From positions 227,630 through 291,629 of the forward strand of contig NZ_OMPS01000048.1 in assembly GCF_900313035.1 (NCBI RefSeq): a stretch of 64,000 bases of DNA. The letters are read 5' to 3'. Origin of the DNA: Ruegeria sp. EL01 (lineage in GTDB: Bacteria > Pseudomonadota > Alphaproteobacteria > Rhodobacterales > Rhodobacteraceae). The notes under the pieces are model-generated. The model was not told the DNA's origin. It made no database searches and saw only the letters and a list, made by a program, of their open reading frames with translations. This document shows, one piece after another, positions 33,784-43,824 of the stretch (its first letter is position 1; each line of letters opens with the position of its first letter). Position numbers and translations under genes: made by a program.

Positions 33784-36180
33784 TTAAAACGGAACATCGT
33801 CCTTGGCGGACAAGAACCGAGAGACAACTTTCTTGGTGCCTGCCTTGTCGAAATCCACTTCGACCTTGTCGCCTTCAATCCCGACCACGCCGCCATAGCC
33901 GAACTTTTGGTGAAACACCCGCTCGCCCAGTGTGAAACTGGCCAAGGCGGTCGCATCAATCACCGTATTGCGGCTCTCTTTTGGTTGCGACATACCATAT
34001 TGCCCCTGCCGCGCTTGCAGACGTTTCCAACCCGGCGAGTTGTAGACATTCGCCTCGACCGCGCGGGATTCGATCCCGGCTGTCGTCTGACCGCCGCCAT
34101 AAAGGCCCGGAGGCGTCAGAACTTCTACATGGTCCTCAGGCAGCTCATCAATGAACCGCGACGGCATCGAATTCTGCCATTGCCCGAAAACGCGTCGGTT
34201 GGCGGCGAAGGAAATGGTACAGACCTCTTCAGCGCGGGTGATGCCGACATAGGCCAGCCGCCGCTCTTCCTCGAGACCCTTGACACCCGATTCATCCATC
34301 GAGCGTTGGGACGGGAACAACCCATCCTCCCACCCTGGTAAAAACACGGCAGGAAATTCCAGCCCCTTGGCCGCGTGCAGGGTCATGATCGACACTTTCG
34401 CGCCATCCGAGTCCTGCTCGTTGTCCATCACCAGGCTGACATGTTCGAGGAACCCTTGCAGGTTCTCGAAATTATCCAGCTGGTTGACCAATTCCTTGAG
34501 GTTTTCCAGCCGCCCCGGTGCCTCGGGCGTTTTGTCGTTTTGCCAGTGGCCGGTATAGCCGGATTCGTCCAATACGATTTGGGCAAGTTCGATATGCGTA
34601 TGTTCCGGCGCGCCAAACCGCATCGGTGCGGTGCCGTCGTCGATCACCGACTCATCGTCAACTTCGATCCGGGGCCCCCGAGTCATCGCGTTCCAACGGG
34701 CCAGCCCCTCGATCAACTCGCTTAGCGCCTTACCGCCTTTGCCCTTGATCAACCCGTTGTCGACTGCAATCCGCGCACCGTCGACCAGGGAAACTCCGTT
34801 TTCCCGTGCAGTGCGTTGGATCGTCTGTTGCGCCTTGTCGCCCAGACCGCGCTTGGGCGTGTTCACGATCCGCTCGAACGCCAGATCATCCTCGGGGCTG
34901 ACAACCAGTCGGAAATAGGCCATGGCATCGCGGATCTCCATCCGCTCATAGAAGCGTGGCCCGCCGATCACCTTGTACGGTAGACCGATAGTCAAAAAGC
35001 GATCCTCGAACGCGCGCATCTGGTGGCTGGCCCGCACAAGAATGGCCATCTCGTCAAGGTTCATCGGCCGCACGCCTCGGGTGCCACCCTGCATCGCGTC
35101 GATCTCTTCACCGATCCAGCGCGCCTCTTCCTCGCCATCCCAATGACCGATCAGGCGGACTTTCTCGCCATCCTCCGCGTCGGTCCAAAGCTCTTTGCCC
35201 AGACGGTTTTCATTGCCCCGGATGACATTCGAAGCAGCCGCCAGAATATGTGGGGTTGAGCGGTAGTTTTGTTCCAACCGCACCACAAAAGCGCCGGGAA
35301 AATCCTTTTCAAACCGCAGGATGTTGCCCACCTCGGCCCCGCGCCAGCCGTAGATCGACTGGTCGTCATCGCCCACGCAGCAGATATTCTTGTGCGCCCC
35401 GGCCAGCAGACGCAGCCAGAGGTATTGGGCGACGTTGGTGTCTTGGTATTCGTCCACAAGGATATAGCGGAACCAACGCTGGTATTGCTCCAGCACATCC
35501 CCATGCGTCCGAAAGATCGTCACCATATGCAGCAGCAGGTCGCCGAAATCGACGGCATTCAGCTCTCGCAGGCGGGTCTGGTATTGGGCGTAGAGTTCAA
35601 TACCTTTGTTGTTATAGGCCCCCGCGTCCGCAGCGGGCACTTTGTCGGGTGTCAGCGCCCGGTTTTTCCAGTCATCGATGATTCCGGCCAACATCCGCGC
35701 CGGCCAGCGTTTGTCGTCGATATTGGCCGCCTGCACCAATTGTTTGAGCAACCGCAGCTGGTCGTCGCTGTCCAGAATGGTGAAGTTAGACTTCAGATCC
35801 ACCAGTTCCGCATGGCGGCGCAAAAGCTTGACGCAGATTGCGTGGAACGTGCCCAGCCAAGGCATTCCTTCGGCCGGTTGACCCAACAGGCGCCCAACGC
35901 GCAGCTTCATCTCGCGCGCGGCTTTGTTGGTAAATGTCACCGACAGGATCTCGTTCGGACGGGCGCACCCGGTGGTCAAAAGATGCGCAATACGCGTCGT
36001 CAGCGCTTTGGTCTTTCCGGTCCCTGCCCCGGCCAACATCAGCACAGGCCCGTCCAGCCGCTCGACCGCGTTGCGCTGCGCCGGGTTCAGATCATCCAGA
36101 TACGGCGTTGATGGCCGCGCCATAGCTCTCTGGGACAGCGATGCGCCTTCAAAGGCGTCCATTTCGTCAAAACTGCTCAT
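33784..36180 (-). CDS. uvrD: UvrD/PcrA-type DNA helicase
   Basis: A 798-residue superfamily 1A helicase (3'-5') for nucleotide-excision and mismatch repair. Motifs: Walker A GAGTGKTKALTTRIAHLL, Ia SVTFTNKAAREMK, II VDEYQDTN, III GDDDQSIYGWRGA, IV RLEQNYRSTPHIL, V TLHAAKGLEFPAVFLPG, VI EERRLAYVGITRAEE. The C-terminus ends in the tudor-like segment LGERVFHQKFGYGGVVGIEGDKVEVDF cut by one turn of loop, usual for PcrA/UvrD. Monocistronic; divergent from the diguanylate cyclase. Confidence 0.96.
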   Translation of the reverse strand: MSSFDEMDAFEGASLSQRAMARPSTPYLDDLNPAQRNAVERLDGPVLMLAGAGTGKTKALTTRIAHLLTTGCARPNEILSVTFTNKAAREMKLRVGRLLGQPAEGMPWLGTFHAICVKLLRRHAELVDLKSNFTILDSDDQLRLLKQLVQAANIDDKRWPARMLAGIIDDWKNRALTPDKVPAADAGAYNNKGIELYAQYQTRLRELNAVDFGDLLLHMVTIFRTHGDVLEQYQRWFRYILVDEYQDTNVAQYLWLRLLAGAHKNICCVGDDDQSIYGWRGAEVGNILRFEKDFPGAFVVRLEQNYRSTPHILAAASNVIRGNENRLGKELWTDAEDGEKVRLIGHWDGEEEARWIGEEIDAMQGGTRGVRPMNLDEMAILVRASHQMRAFEDRFLTIGLPYKVIGGPRFYERMEIRDAMAYFRLVVSPEDDLAFERIVNTPKRGLGDKAQQTIQRTARENGVSLVDGARIAVDNGLIKGKGGKALSELIEGLARWNAMTRGPRIEVDDESVIDDGTAPMRFGAPEHTHIELAQIVLDESGYTGHWQNDKTPEAPGRLENLKELVNQLDNFENLQGFLEHVSLVMDNEQDSDGAKVSIMTLHAAKGLEFPAVFLPGWEDGLFPSQRSMDESGVKGLEEERRLAYVGITRAEEVCTISFAANRRVFGQWQNSMPSRFIDELPEDHVEVLTPPGLYGGGQTTAGIESRAVEANVYNSPGWKRLQARQGQYGMSQPKESRNTVIDATALASFTLGERVFHQKFGYGGVVGIEGDKVEVDFDKAGTKKVVSRFLSAKDDVPF

Positions 36181-36361
36181 AGGTCCAAACTACGCCGGAT
36201 GCGCGCCGAGGGAAAGAGTTTGTTCACGGCTTGTTCACAAGGGTTTTGCAAGCGATTTCGGGTCAATCTTAATCAAGTCGCCGCGTTGCCTGCAGCTGTC
36301 ATTAACTCTCTGTCAAACATTGCGCCGGATGCTTGGCCCAAAGCTGTGGGAGCGTGCGGTT

Positions 36362-38152
36362 ATGAAACAAGTTGATTCGGTGGGCCGCGGCTCACGACTG
36401 AAGATGGCGGGCATAGCTGGTGCGTTGATCGCGCTCACAGCATTGGCGGGCTGGGGCAATTATGCAATCCCTGCCCCCGTCGTGGACCGAATGCTGGAAG
36501 CTGATCTGCGTCACCGCGCGACGCAGTTGAATCGCCAGGTCGAAGGGCATCTGCATGACCTCGAAGAAACGTTTTCAATCGGGTACATGGATGATCATGA
36601 TCAGGAGTTTCTTGAACTGCTGCCAGCAACCACGGACATCTACCGGTTCAAGTTGTTTGATGCAAAAGGCCGGGTCTTTTGGTCAACGCGTGCCTCTGAT
36701 GTCGGCGCGGTAACAACGAATGCCTATTTCACCGAAATCGTCGGCATGGGCAACATTTTCTACAAACACGAAGAAAAGCCCATCACCGAGGTGGATTCAT
36801 TTGACGCCGATCTGCTGGACGGACCAACCTCGTCCACCCGCCACGTGGCTGAAATTTATACTCCGATCATCAAGGATGGTCAGTTTCTGGGCGCGATCGA
36901 GTTTTATACGGACATTACGCAGGTCAGATCCCTGTTTATCAACCGTGTCAGGCTGTCCCTGATCATACTCAGCGGCATCGCCCTGACGGCATTGGCGGCA
37001 GTAATCTTGGTAATCCATCGCGCGAACCGCAATCAGCTGCGCCTTTTAAAGGTCCACGCGACGAAAGAGCGTGATTTGATGGATGAGCAGCTGCGTCTGG
37101 CGCGCGAAGTACGACTGTTGGGTGAATTGAACGAATGGCTGCAATCCAGCCGATCACTTGACGAGCTTTTTGACATGGTGTCACGCTTCATGACCCACAT
37201 CCTGCCGAAGGCCGAGGGCAGCGTGTATGTCTATTCGAATTCGCGGGATGTGCTTGACGGTTGTGCCAGTTGGAACGGCGGCTCGCACAGGGCCCATATC
37301 CATCCCGAAGGATGTTGGGGATTGCGGCGGGGCCGGACCTACGAGTTCGGTGCCTCAGAGATCGATTTCGTTTGCGAACATGCCGAGCCACATGATGGGC
37401 GCCCGTATTTCTGTTTTCCCATCCTGGCACATGGTGAAACGGTTGGGTTGATGCATCTGCGCGCGCATGAGGGCTGTAGCGATGCGTTTCATGCCAGCAA
37501 GAAACTGGCGCAGCTGTGCGCTGAACAAATCAGCATGGCGATTGCCAATGTTCGGATGCGGGATCAGTTGCATGACCAATCGGTGCGCGACCCCCTGACC
37601 GGCTTGTTCAACCGTCGTCATATGACCGAGTCGCTGCGCAAAGGAATAAGCCGCAGCCAACAAACCGGCGCACCACTGAGCCTGATTGCCGTGGACGTGG
37701 ATCATTTCAAAAAGTTCAACGACACCCATGGCCATGATGCCGGTGATATGGTCTTGCGGGCGGTTGGTGCTGCTCTGGAACAGGGCTGTGACCGAGATGA
37801 AGTGGCCTGCCGTATCGGCGGCGAAGAATTCATGCTGATCCTGCCGGATAACACCCCCGAAGACGCCATGACGCGGGCGGAAAAACTGCGACAGGCGGTC
37901 GAGGCGGTCTCGGTCCGGTATGGCGAAAAATCCCTGCCGCGCATTACGATATCGGTTGGGGTGGCGCATTATCCAACCCATGGGCACATGCCGCAGGACC
38001 TGATGCGTTCGGCGGATGACGCGCTGTACGCTGCCAAGGACAAAGGGCGCAATCAGGTGCAGGTGGCGCGCGGGAATGCTCATCACGAAAATGCTGATCA
38101 GTCGACACGTAGGGAGCTTGGAACACCGACCCCTCCTGCAAACGCCGCCTGA
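36362..38152 (+). CDS. Membrane diguanylate cyclase with GAF domain
   Basis: A 596-residue signalling protein. From ATG 36362: transmembrane helix (about 16-33), a periplasmic sensor region of about 160 residues (DMEADLRHR-like helix, then a Cache-like fold), a second transmembrane helix (about 196-218), a coiled linker, a GAF-like domain with several cysteines (about 240-390) and a GGDEF domain whose active site is GGEEF (about residue 486), so it should make cyclic di-GMP. The inhibitory RxxD I-site before it is absent (DRDE in its place), so product inhibition may be missing. The open frame further upstream is antisense to uvrD and not used. Confidence 0.9.
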   Translation: MKQVDSVGRGSRLKMAGIAGALIALTALAGWGNYAIPAPVVDRMLEADLRHRATQLNRQVEGHLHDLEETFSIGYMDDHDQEFLELLPATTDIYRFKLFDAKGRVFWSTRASDVGAVTTNAYFTEIVGMGNIFYKHEEKPITEVDSFDADLLDGPTSSTRHVAEIYTPIIKDGQFLGAIEFYTDITQVRSLFINRVRLSLIILSGIALTALAAVILVIHRANRNQLRLLKVHATKERDLMDEQLRLAREVRLLGELNEWLQSSRSLDELFDMVSRFMTHILPKAEGSVYVYSNSRDVLDGCASWNGGSHRAHIHPEGCWGLRRGRTYEFGASEIDFVCEHAEPHDGRPYFCFPILAHGETVGLMHLRAHEGCSDAFHASKKLAQLCAEQISMAIANVRMRDQLHDQSVRDPLTGLFNRRHMTESLRKGISRSQQTGAPLSLIAVDVDHFKKFNDTHGHDAGDMVLRAVGAALEQGCDRDEVACRIGGEEFMLILPDNTPEDAMTRAEKLRQAVEAVSVRYGEKSLPRITISVGVAHYPTHGHMPQDLMRSADDALYAAKDKGRNQVQVARGNAHHENADQSTRRELGTPTPPANAA

Positions 38153-38191
38153 CATCCTTGCCGAATCGCGCCGCAAGCCCGATCAATCCGC

Positions 38192-39328
38192 ATGGACTTA
38201 CACAGAACCTATCCCGGCATATCGGATCTGAAACGGCGCGCCAAACGACGACTGCCACATTTCGTCTGGGAGTACATCGACAGCGGGACCGGCGCAGAAA
38301 CGACTGTGCAGCGGAACCGAGACGCGCTGGATCAACTCCGTTTACCTCCCTCGATCCTGCATGGCGCGCTGGAGTTTGACACCAGTGTTCGGGTCTTGGG
38401 TCACGACTATCCATTGCCCTTTGGTGTTTCGCCCATCGGGATGTCCGGGCTGATCTGGCCGGATGCAGAAGGCATATTGGCGCGCGCCGCTGCCGACGCT
38501 GGTATCCCATACACATTGTCAACGGTTGCCAGCCAGTGCCCCGAGGATCTGGCCCCCCACCTTGCGGACAACGCCTGGTTTCAACTTTACCCGCCGAAAG
38601 ACCCGGAAATTCGATCCGATCTTTTGAATCGGGCGCGGCAATCGGGTTTCCGAACCCTGGTTTTGACCGCGGATGTACCGGTCGCATCCCGACGGGAACG
38701 GCAGACACGCTCCGGGCTGACTCACCCGCCGCAACTGACACCACGATTGATAGCGCAAATCGCGCTGAAACCCCAATGGGCTATGGGTATGTTGCGCCAC
38801 GGGGTTCCGCATATGCGTACGCTCGATAAATACATCGATGACAGCCAGAACCTGCCACCGACGGCGCATATCGGATATCTGCTGCGCACCTCTCCGGACA
38901 TGGATTACGTGAAATGGCTGCGCGATCATTGGGATGGGCCATTTGTTGTCAAAGGCATTCTGCGTCCTGAGGATGCGGCCCGTTTGGAACAGGCTGGCAT
39001 TGATGCGCTGTGGGTTTCGAATCACGGCGGCCGTCAGTTCGATGCAGCACCCGCCAGCATCGAAGCGCTGCCTGCCATCCGCACCGCCACCAGTCTGCCG
39101 CTGATCTTCGACAGCGGGGTTGCAAGCGGGTTGGATATTCTGCGCGCGATAAGCAAAGGCGCCGATTTTGTCATGCTGGGCCGGGCTTTTCTCTTTGGAC
39201 TTGCGGCGCTTGGCGCACGCGGCCCTGCGCATGTCATTGACATACTCAGACAGGACATGCTGGCCAATATGGGGCAAATGGGGATCGCAACACTTGCTCA
39301 ATTTCCCCTGGGTCAATCAAACAATTGA
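38192..39328 (+). CDS. FMN-dependent alpha-hydroxy-acid dehydrogenase (LldD-like)
   Basis: A 378-residue flavoenzyme of the L-lactate dehydrogenase/glycolate oxidase family. It has the N-terminal DLKRRAKRRLPHFVWEYIDSGTGAE, FMN-binding LPFGVSPIGMSGL, catalytic ADVPVASRRERQ, PFVVKGILRPEDA, the active-site histidine in WVSNHGGRQFD and FDSGVASGLDILRAI. L-lactate is the most likely substrate but glycolate or mandelate cannot be excluded. It follows the diguanylate cyclase by 39 bp and may be co-transcribed. Confidence 0.9.
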   Translation: MDLHRTYPGISDLKRRAKRRLPHFVWEYIDSGTGAETTVQRNRDALDQLRLPPSILHGALEFDTSVRVLGHDYPLPFGVSPIGMSGLIWPDAEGILARAAADAGIPYTLSTVASQCPEDLAPHLADNAWFQLYPPKDPEIRSDLLNRARQSGFRTLVLTADVPVASRRERQTRSGLTHPPQLTPRLIAQIALKPQWAMGMLRHGVPHMRTLDKYIDDSQNLPPTAHIGYLLRTSPDMDYVKWLRDHWDGPFVVKGILRPEDAARLEQAGIDALWVSNHGGRQFDAAPASIEALPAIRTATSLPLIFDSGVASGLDILRAISKGADFVMLGRAFLFGLAALGARGPAHVIDILRQDMLANMGQMGIATLAQFPLGQSNN

Positions 39329-39474
39329 TGCTGCAGCGCGGCGTATGTAAAAGGAAAGCGCCTTAGGGCGGCGTTTGCGAGCGATAACATGCCGGTTCTA
39401 CCCAGAACTACAGATGTACGTGGCCGTAATGTCCGCCTATTAACACGGCCATACAAAAAAGACCGGGACCTAAA

Positions 39475-42400
39475 ATGACAGACTTCAACAAGATCCTGAT
39501 CGCCAATCGCGGCGAGATTGCCATTCGCGTTTTACGCGCAGCCAACGAGATGGGCAAACGCACCGTTGCCGTCTTTGCCGAAGAAGACAAGCTGGGCCTG
39601 CATCGTTTCAAAGCGGATGAAGCATATCGCATTGGCGAAGGGATGGGGCCGGTCGCGGCATATCTCTCGATCGATGAAATCATCCGGGTTGCCAAGGAAT
39701 GCGGCGCGGACGCGATCCACCCGGGCTACGGTCTGTTGTCGGAAAACCCGGATTTCGTGGATGCCTGTGTGCAGAACGGCATCACCTTTATTGGCCCCAA
39801 GGCCGAAACCATGCGCGCCTTGGGCGACAAGGCCAGCGCACGGCGGGTTGCAGTCAAAGCTGGCGTGCCGGTGATCCCGGCGACCGAAGTGCTGGGCGAT
39901 GACATGGATGCGATCCGCGCCGAGGCGGCAGAAGTCGGTTACCCGCTGATGCTCAAGGCGTCCTGGGGCGGTGGCGGACGTGGTATGCGCCCGATCGCAT
40001 CCGAGGATGAACTGGAAGAAAAGGTATTGGAAGGCCGTCGCGAAGCCGAAGCCGCATTTGGCAATGGCGAAGGATATCTGGAAAAGATGATCACCCGCGC
40101 CCGCCATGTCGAAGTGCAAATCCTGGGCGACAAGCATGGTGAGATTTACCACCTTTACGAACGGGATTGCTCGGTCCAGCGCCGGAACCAAAAAGTCGTC
40201 GAACGCGCGCCCGCCCCGTATCTGAGCGACGAACAACGTACTGAGATCTGCGAACTCGGCCGCAAAATCTGCGCACATGTAAATTATGAATGCGCAGGCA
40301 CCGTTGAGTTTCTGATGGATATGGAAACCGGCAAGTTCTACTTCATCGAGGTGAACCCCCGCGTGCAGGTCGAACATACTGTGACCGAAGAAGTCACCGG
40401 TATCGATATCGTGCAGGCGCAGATCCTGATCGCCGAGGGCAAGTCGCTGGCCGAAGCGACCGGCGCTGCAAGCCAGTCCGAGGTAAAGTTGAACGGTCAT
40501 GCGCTGCAGACCCGGATCACCACCGAGGACCCGCAAAACAACTTTATCCCCGACTATGGCCGCATCACAGCCTACCGCTCGGCAACTGGGATGGGCATCC
40601 GACTGGACGGCGGCACGGCATATGCCGGCGGGGTGATCACGCGGTACTATGACTCGCTATTGACCAAAGTCACCGCTAAGGCGCCAACACCGCAGGCTGC
40701 AATCAGCCGGATGGACCGGGCGCTGCGGGAGTTCCGTATCCGCGGCGTTAGCACAAATATCGACTTTGTCATCAACCTGCTGAAGCATCCGACCTTTTTG
40801 TCGAATGAATACACCACCAAATTCATCGACACGACACCGGATCTGTTCAACTTCAAGCGGCGACGCGACCGGGGCACCAAGGTTCTGACCTATATCGCGG
40901 ACATCACCGTGAACGGACATCCTGAAACCAAGGATCGCCCCGAACCTCGCGCCGATTTGAAAGAGGCCAAGCCCCCCGCGCTCAAGGCCGAGCCGCAGAT
41001 GGGTGCCCGCAACCTGCTAGAGCAAAAGGGACCGCATGCGGTTGCCGACTGGATGAAGGCGCAGCGCCAACTGTTGATCACCGACACTACCATGCGCGAC
41101 GGGCATCAGTCGCTGCTGGCGACGCGAATGCGGTCGATCGACATGATCAAGGTGGCGCCCACCTATGCGGCCAACCTGCCGCAGCTATTCAGTGTTGAAT
41201 GCTGGGGCGGCGCAACTTTTGATGTGGCCTATCGGTTCTTGCAGGAATGCCCGTGGCAGCGCCTGCGCGATCTGCGCGAAGTGATGCCGAACCTGATGAC
41301 CCAGATGCTGCTGCGCGGTGCGAACGGGGTTGGATATACCAACTATCCCGACAATGTAGTGCAGGAGTTCGTGCGTCAGGCCTCGATGGGTATTGATGTG
41401 TTCCGGGTGTTCGACTCGTTGAACTGGGTTGAAAACATGCGTGTCGCCATGGATGCGGTGATTGACAACGGCAAGATTTGTGAAGGCACCGTTTGTTACA
41501 CGGGTGACATCCTTGACCCGGATCGCGCCAAGTATGACCTGAAATACTATGTCGGCATGGCGAAAGAGTTGCGCGATGCAGGGGCGCATATTCTGGGCCT
41601 GAAAGACATGGCGGGCCTGCTGAAACCAGCCTCGGCGCGCATTCTGATCCGCGCTTTGAAAGAAGAAGTTGGGCTGCCGATCCACTTCCATACGCATGAC
41701 ACCGCCGGCATTGCCAGCGCGACCATCCTGGCGGCCTCTGACGCAGGTGTGGACGCGGTTGATTGCGCGATGGACAGCTTCTCGGGCAACACAAGCCAAG
41801 CGACTCTGGGCACCGTGGTTGAGGCGCTGCGCCATACCGAGCGGGACACCGGGCTGGACATCAAAGCCATCCGCGAGATCAGCGACTATTTCGAGGCGGT
41901 GCGCGGCCAATACGCAGCGTTCGAATCCAGCCTGCAAGCCCCCGCATCCGAAGTTTATCTGCACGAAATGCCCGGCGGCCAATTCACCAACCTCAAGGCG
42001 CAGGCGCGCAGCCTGGGATTGGAAGAGCGCTGGCACGAAGTGGCGCAGATGTATGCCGATGTGAACCAGATGTTCGGCGATATCGTCAAGGTAACGCCGT
42101 CGTCCAAGGTTGTTGGTGACATGGCGCTGATGATGGTCAGCCAGGGCTTGACCCGTGCCGAGGTGGAAAGCCCGGATACGGATGTGGCCTTCCCGGATTC
42201 GGTTGCGGACATGATGCGCGGCAATCTGGGCCAACCTCCGGGCGGGTTCCCGGATGTCATCATTCAAAAAGTTCTGAAAGATGAAGCGCCGAATACCGAA
42301 CGCCCCGGCAAAGGTGTCGACCCTGTCGATCTGGAGGCCACGCGGGCCGACCTGTCCCAACAACTGGATGGGAAGCAGGTCGATGACGAGGACCTGAACG

Positions 42401-42912
42401 GCTATCTGATGTATCCCAAGGTGTTTCTGGATTACATGGGTCGCCATCGGATTTACGGCCCGGTCCGTACTCTGCCCACGCGTACTTTCTTTTACGGCAT
42501 GGAGCCGGGTGAAGAGATCACAGCCGAAATCGACCCGGGCAAAACGCTGGAAATCCGTTGTCAGGCCATTGGTGAGACCGATGAAAAGGGCGAGGTTAAA
42601 GTGTTCTTTGAGCTCAACGGCCAACCTCGGGTAATCCGGGTGCCGAACCGGTTGGTGACCTCGACCACGCAAGCGCGACCAAAGGCTGAGGTTGGCAACC
42701 CCAACCACGTCGGCGCGCCGATGCCAGGCGTGGTGGCCACCGTTACGGTCGCCGCCGGGCAGGAGGTCAAGGAAGGCGACATGCTGTTGACCATCGAAGC
42801 GATGAAGATGGAAACCGGCATCCACGCCGAGCGTGATGCGACGGTCAAGGCTGTCCATGTCCAGCCGGGCGGCCAGATTGACGCCAAGGATCTGCTGATC
42901 GAACTGGAATAA
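39475..42912 (+). CDS. pyc: Pyruvate carboxylase
   Basis: A 1145-residue single-chain biotin enzyme making oxaloacetate from pyruvate, refilling the TCA cycle. Biotin carboxylase domain (about 1-450: IANRGEIAIRVLRAANE, ATP-grasp KASWGGGGRGMRPI, FIEVNPRVQVEHTVTEE), carboxyltransferase (about 530-800: TTMRDGHQSLLATRMR, VECWGGATFDVAYRFL), allosteric/tetramerisation part and C-terminal BCCP domain with the biotinyl lysine in IEAMKMETGI. Full length. Alone between terminators, it has a 146-bp upstream region. Confidence 0.97.
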   Translation: MTDFNKILIANRGEIAIRVLRAANEMGKRTVAVFAEEDKLGLHRFKADEAYRIGEGMGPVAAYLSIDEIIRVAKECGADAIHPGYGLLSENPDFVDACVQNGITFIGPKAETMRALGDKASARRVAVKAGVPVIPATEVLGDDMDAIRAEAAEVGYPLMLKASWGGGGRGMRPIASEDELEEKVLEGRREAEAAFGNGEGYLEKMITRARHVEVQILGDKHGEIYHLYERDCSVQRRNQKVVERAPAPYLSDEQRTEICELGRKICAHVNYECAGTVEFLMDMETGKFYFIEVNPRVQVEHTVTEEVTGIDIVQAQILIAEGKSLAEATGAASQSEVKLNGHALQTRITTEDPQNNFIPDYGRITAYRSATGMGIRLDGGTAYAGGVITRYYDSLLTKVTAKAPTPQAAISRMDRALREFRIRGVSTNIDFVINLLKHPTFLSNEYTTKFIDTTPDLFNFKRRRDRGTKVLTYIADITVNGHPETKDRPEPRADLKEAKPPALKAEPQMGARNLLEQKGPHAVADWMKAQRQLLITDTTMRDGHQSLLATRMRSIDMIKVAPTYAANLPQLFSVECWGGATFDVAYRFLQECPWQRLRDLREVMPNLMTQMLLRGANGVGYTNYPDNVVQEFVRQASMGIDVFRVFDSLNWVENMRVAMDAVIDNGKICEGTVCYTGDILDPDRAKYDLKYYVGMAKELRDAGAHILGLKDMAGLLKPASARILIRALKEEVGLPIHFHTHDTAGIASATILAASDAGVDAVDCAMDSFSGNTSQATLGTVVEALRHTERDTGLDIKAIREISDYFEAVRGQYAAFESSLQAPASEVYLHEMPGGQFTNLKAQARSLGLEERWHEVAQMYADVNQMFGDIVKVTPSSKVVGDMALMMVSQGLTRAEVESPDTDVAFPDSVADMMRGNLGQPPGGFPDVIIQKVLKDEAPNTERPGKGVDPVDLEATRADLSQQLDGKQVDDEDLNGYLMYPKVFLDYMGRHRIYGPVRTLPTRTFFYGMEPGEEITAEIDPGKTLEIRCQAIGETDEKGEVKVFFELNGQPRVIRVPNRLVTSTTQARPKAEVGNPNHVGAPMPGVVATVTVAAGQEVKEGDMLLTIEAMKMETGIHAERDATVKAVHVQPGGQIDAKDLLIELE

Positions 42913-42935
42913 AAGCAAAATCGCTTTAGTCTAGG

Positions 42936-42967
42936 AAAGGCCGCGCAAGATACTGCGCGGCCTTTTT
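42936..42967 (+). terminator. Intrinsic terminator after pyc
   Basis: 12-bp perfect stem (AAAGGCCGCGCA / TGCGCGGCCTTT) with a 6-nt loop and a trailing TT, 23 bp after the pyc stop. Confidence 0.85.
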
Positions 42968-42993
42968 CAATGTTCTAACGGAGGCCCGCCCCC

Positions 42994-43377
42994 ATGCTTG
43001 CCATCACTCCGATCTACGCAGCACTGATTGCGCTTTTGTTCGTCGCGCTCAGCGCCAATGTCATCTCGCAACGTCGGAGCGGCCGGATTTCGGTCGGTGA
43101 CGGAGGCAGCAAGGACATGATCAAGGCGATGCGGACGCATTCAAACTGTGCCGAATACGCTCCGTTTGCGCTGCTGCTGATTGCTATGGTCGAGCTACAA
43201 GGCGCGGGTGCGCTTTTGGTAAACCTGCTGGGGCTGTCACTGTTGGCTGGACGGGTTTTGCATGCCTACGGGTTCGGACGCACACCTCAGATCGTCATTC
43301 TGCGTCAGATTGGCATGCTGCTGACCTTTGCCGCCATATTGGTTGCAGCTCTGGCAAACCTTGTGTTGGCCCTCTGA
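42994..43377 (+). CDS. MAPEG family membrane protein
   Basis: A 127-residue four-helix membrane protein. The conserved MAPEG patch is visible: RTHSNCAEYAPFALLLIAMVE and AGRVLHAYGFGR. Members act in glutathione and eicosanoid metabolism in eukaryotes; bacterial roles are mostly unknown. RBS GGAGGC lies before the ATG. Confidence 0.88.
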   Translation: MLAITPIYAALIALLFVALSANVISQRRSGRISVGDGGSKDMIKAMRTHSNCAEYAPFALLLIAMVELQGAGALLVNLLGLSLLAGRVLHAYGFGRTPQIVILRQIGMLLTFAAILVAALANLVLAL

Positions 43378-43417
43378 CAATGAAACCCTTGTCAGCTACG
43401 CAAACAAGGTAAGGGCG

Positions 43418-43564
43418 TCAGGGCTGCAACTGGTTGGTGTCGCAAAATTCCGACGCTTGGACAGGTTCACCGGCTTGGGCACCAGACCTGTTTGTTTGCG
43501 CAAATGTGCCAATGACAATCAACGCCGCCAGAAGCGCCATTTTAAAAGTATCTACCTGCTTCAT
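43418..43564 (-). CDS. Putative 48-residue secreted peptide
   Basis: A short ORF on the minus strand with ATG at 43564 preceded by AGAGGTGACGG, a good ribosome site. It encodes MKQVDTFKMALLAALIVIGT, a signal-peptide-like N-terminus, followed by a polar tail (AQAGEPVQASEFCDTNQLQP) with a single cysteine. It occupies the otherwise empty 338-bp interval 43378-43715, which also holds a 7-bp hairpin (CTGACAA / TTGTCAG, 43374-43395) and the presumed tRNA-Gly promoter. No homologue is known to me. Confidence 0.5.
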   Translation of the reverse strand: MKQVDTFKMALLAALIVIGTFAQTNRSGAQAGEPVQASEFCDTNQLQP

Positions 43565-43669
43565 CCGTCACCTCTGCTACGCGCTTGTTTTTGTGTTCTA
43601 ACCTTTGAACGGATCAGCACATGAATTCCGTCGCGCGAAAGATTTTTTGCCGGTGACGCGTTTTTCCTC

Positions 43670-43698
43670 TTGCAGCTTTGCGCCAGAATTAATACTTC
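43670..43698 (+). promoter_or_regulatory. Possible tRNA-Gly promoter
   Basis: TTGCAG and TACTTC separated by 17 bp, ending 17 bp before the first tRNA-Gly gene. The position fits a tRNA promoter, though the -10 match is weak (overlapping TAATAC is an alternative). Confidence 0.4.
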
Positions 43699-43715
43699 AC
43701 GCCTCACTCAACGGC

Positions 43716-43790
43716 GCGGGCGTAGCTCAGGGGTAGAGCATAACCTTGCCAAGGTTAGGGTCGGGCGTTCGAATCGCCTCGCCCGCTCCA
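43716..43790 (+). tRNA. tRNA-Gly (GCC)
   Basis: 75 nt including encoded CCA. Acceptor stem GCGGGCG / CGCCCGC, anticodon loop CTTGCCAAG with anticodon GCC, T-loop TTCGAAT. First of two identical copies. Confidence 0.97.
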
Positions 43791-43824
43791 TTGAGAGACC
43801 GAAAGGTCGCCATAAGTATCTGAT

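Noticed and set aside
39329..39474. Riboswitch or terminator before pyruvate carboxylase
   Set aside because: There are short GC matches around 39358-39380, but no stable stem with U-tract and no recognised riboswitch core.
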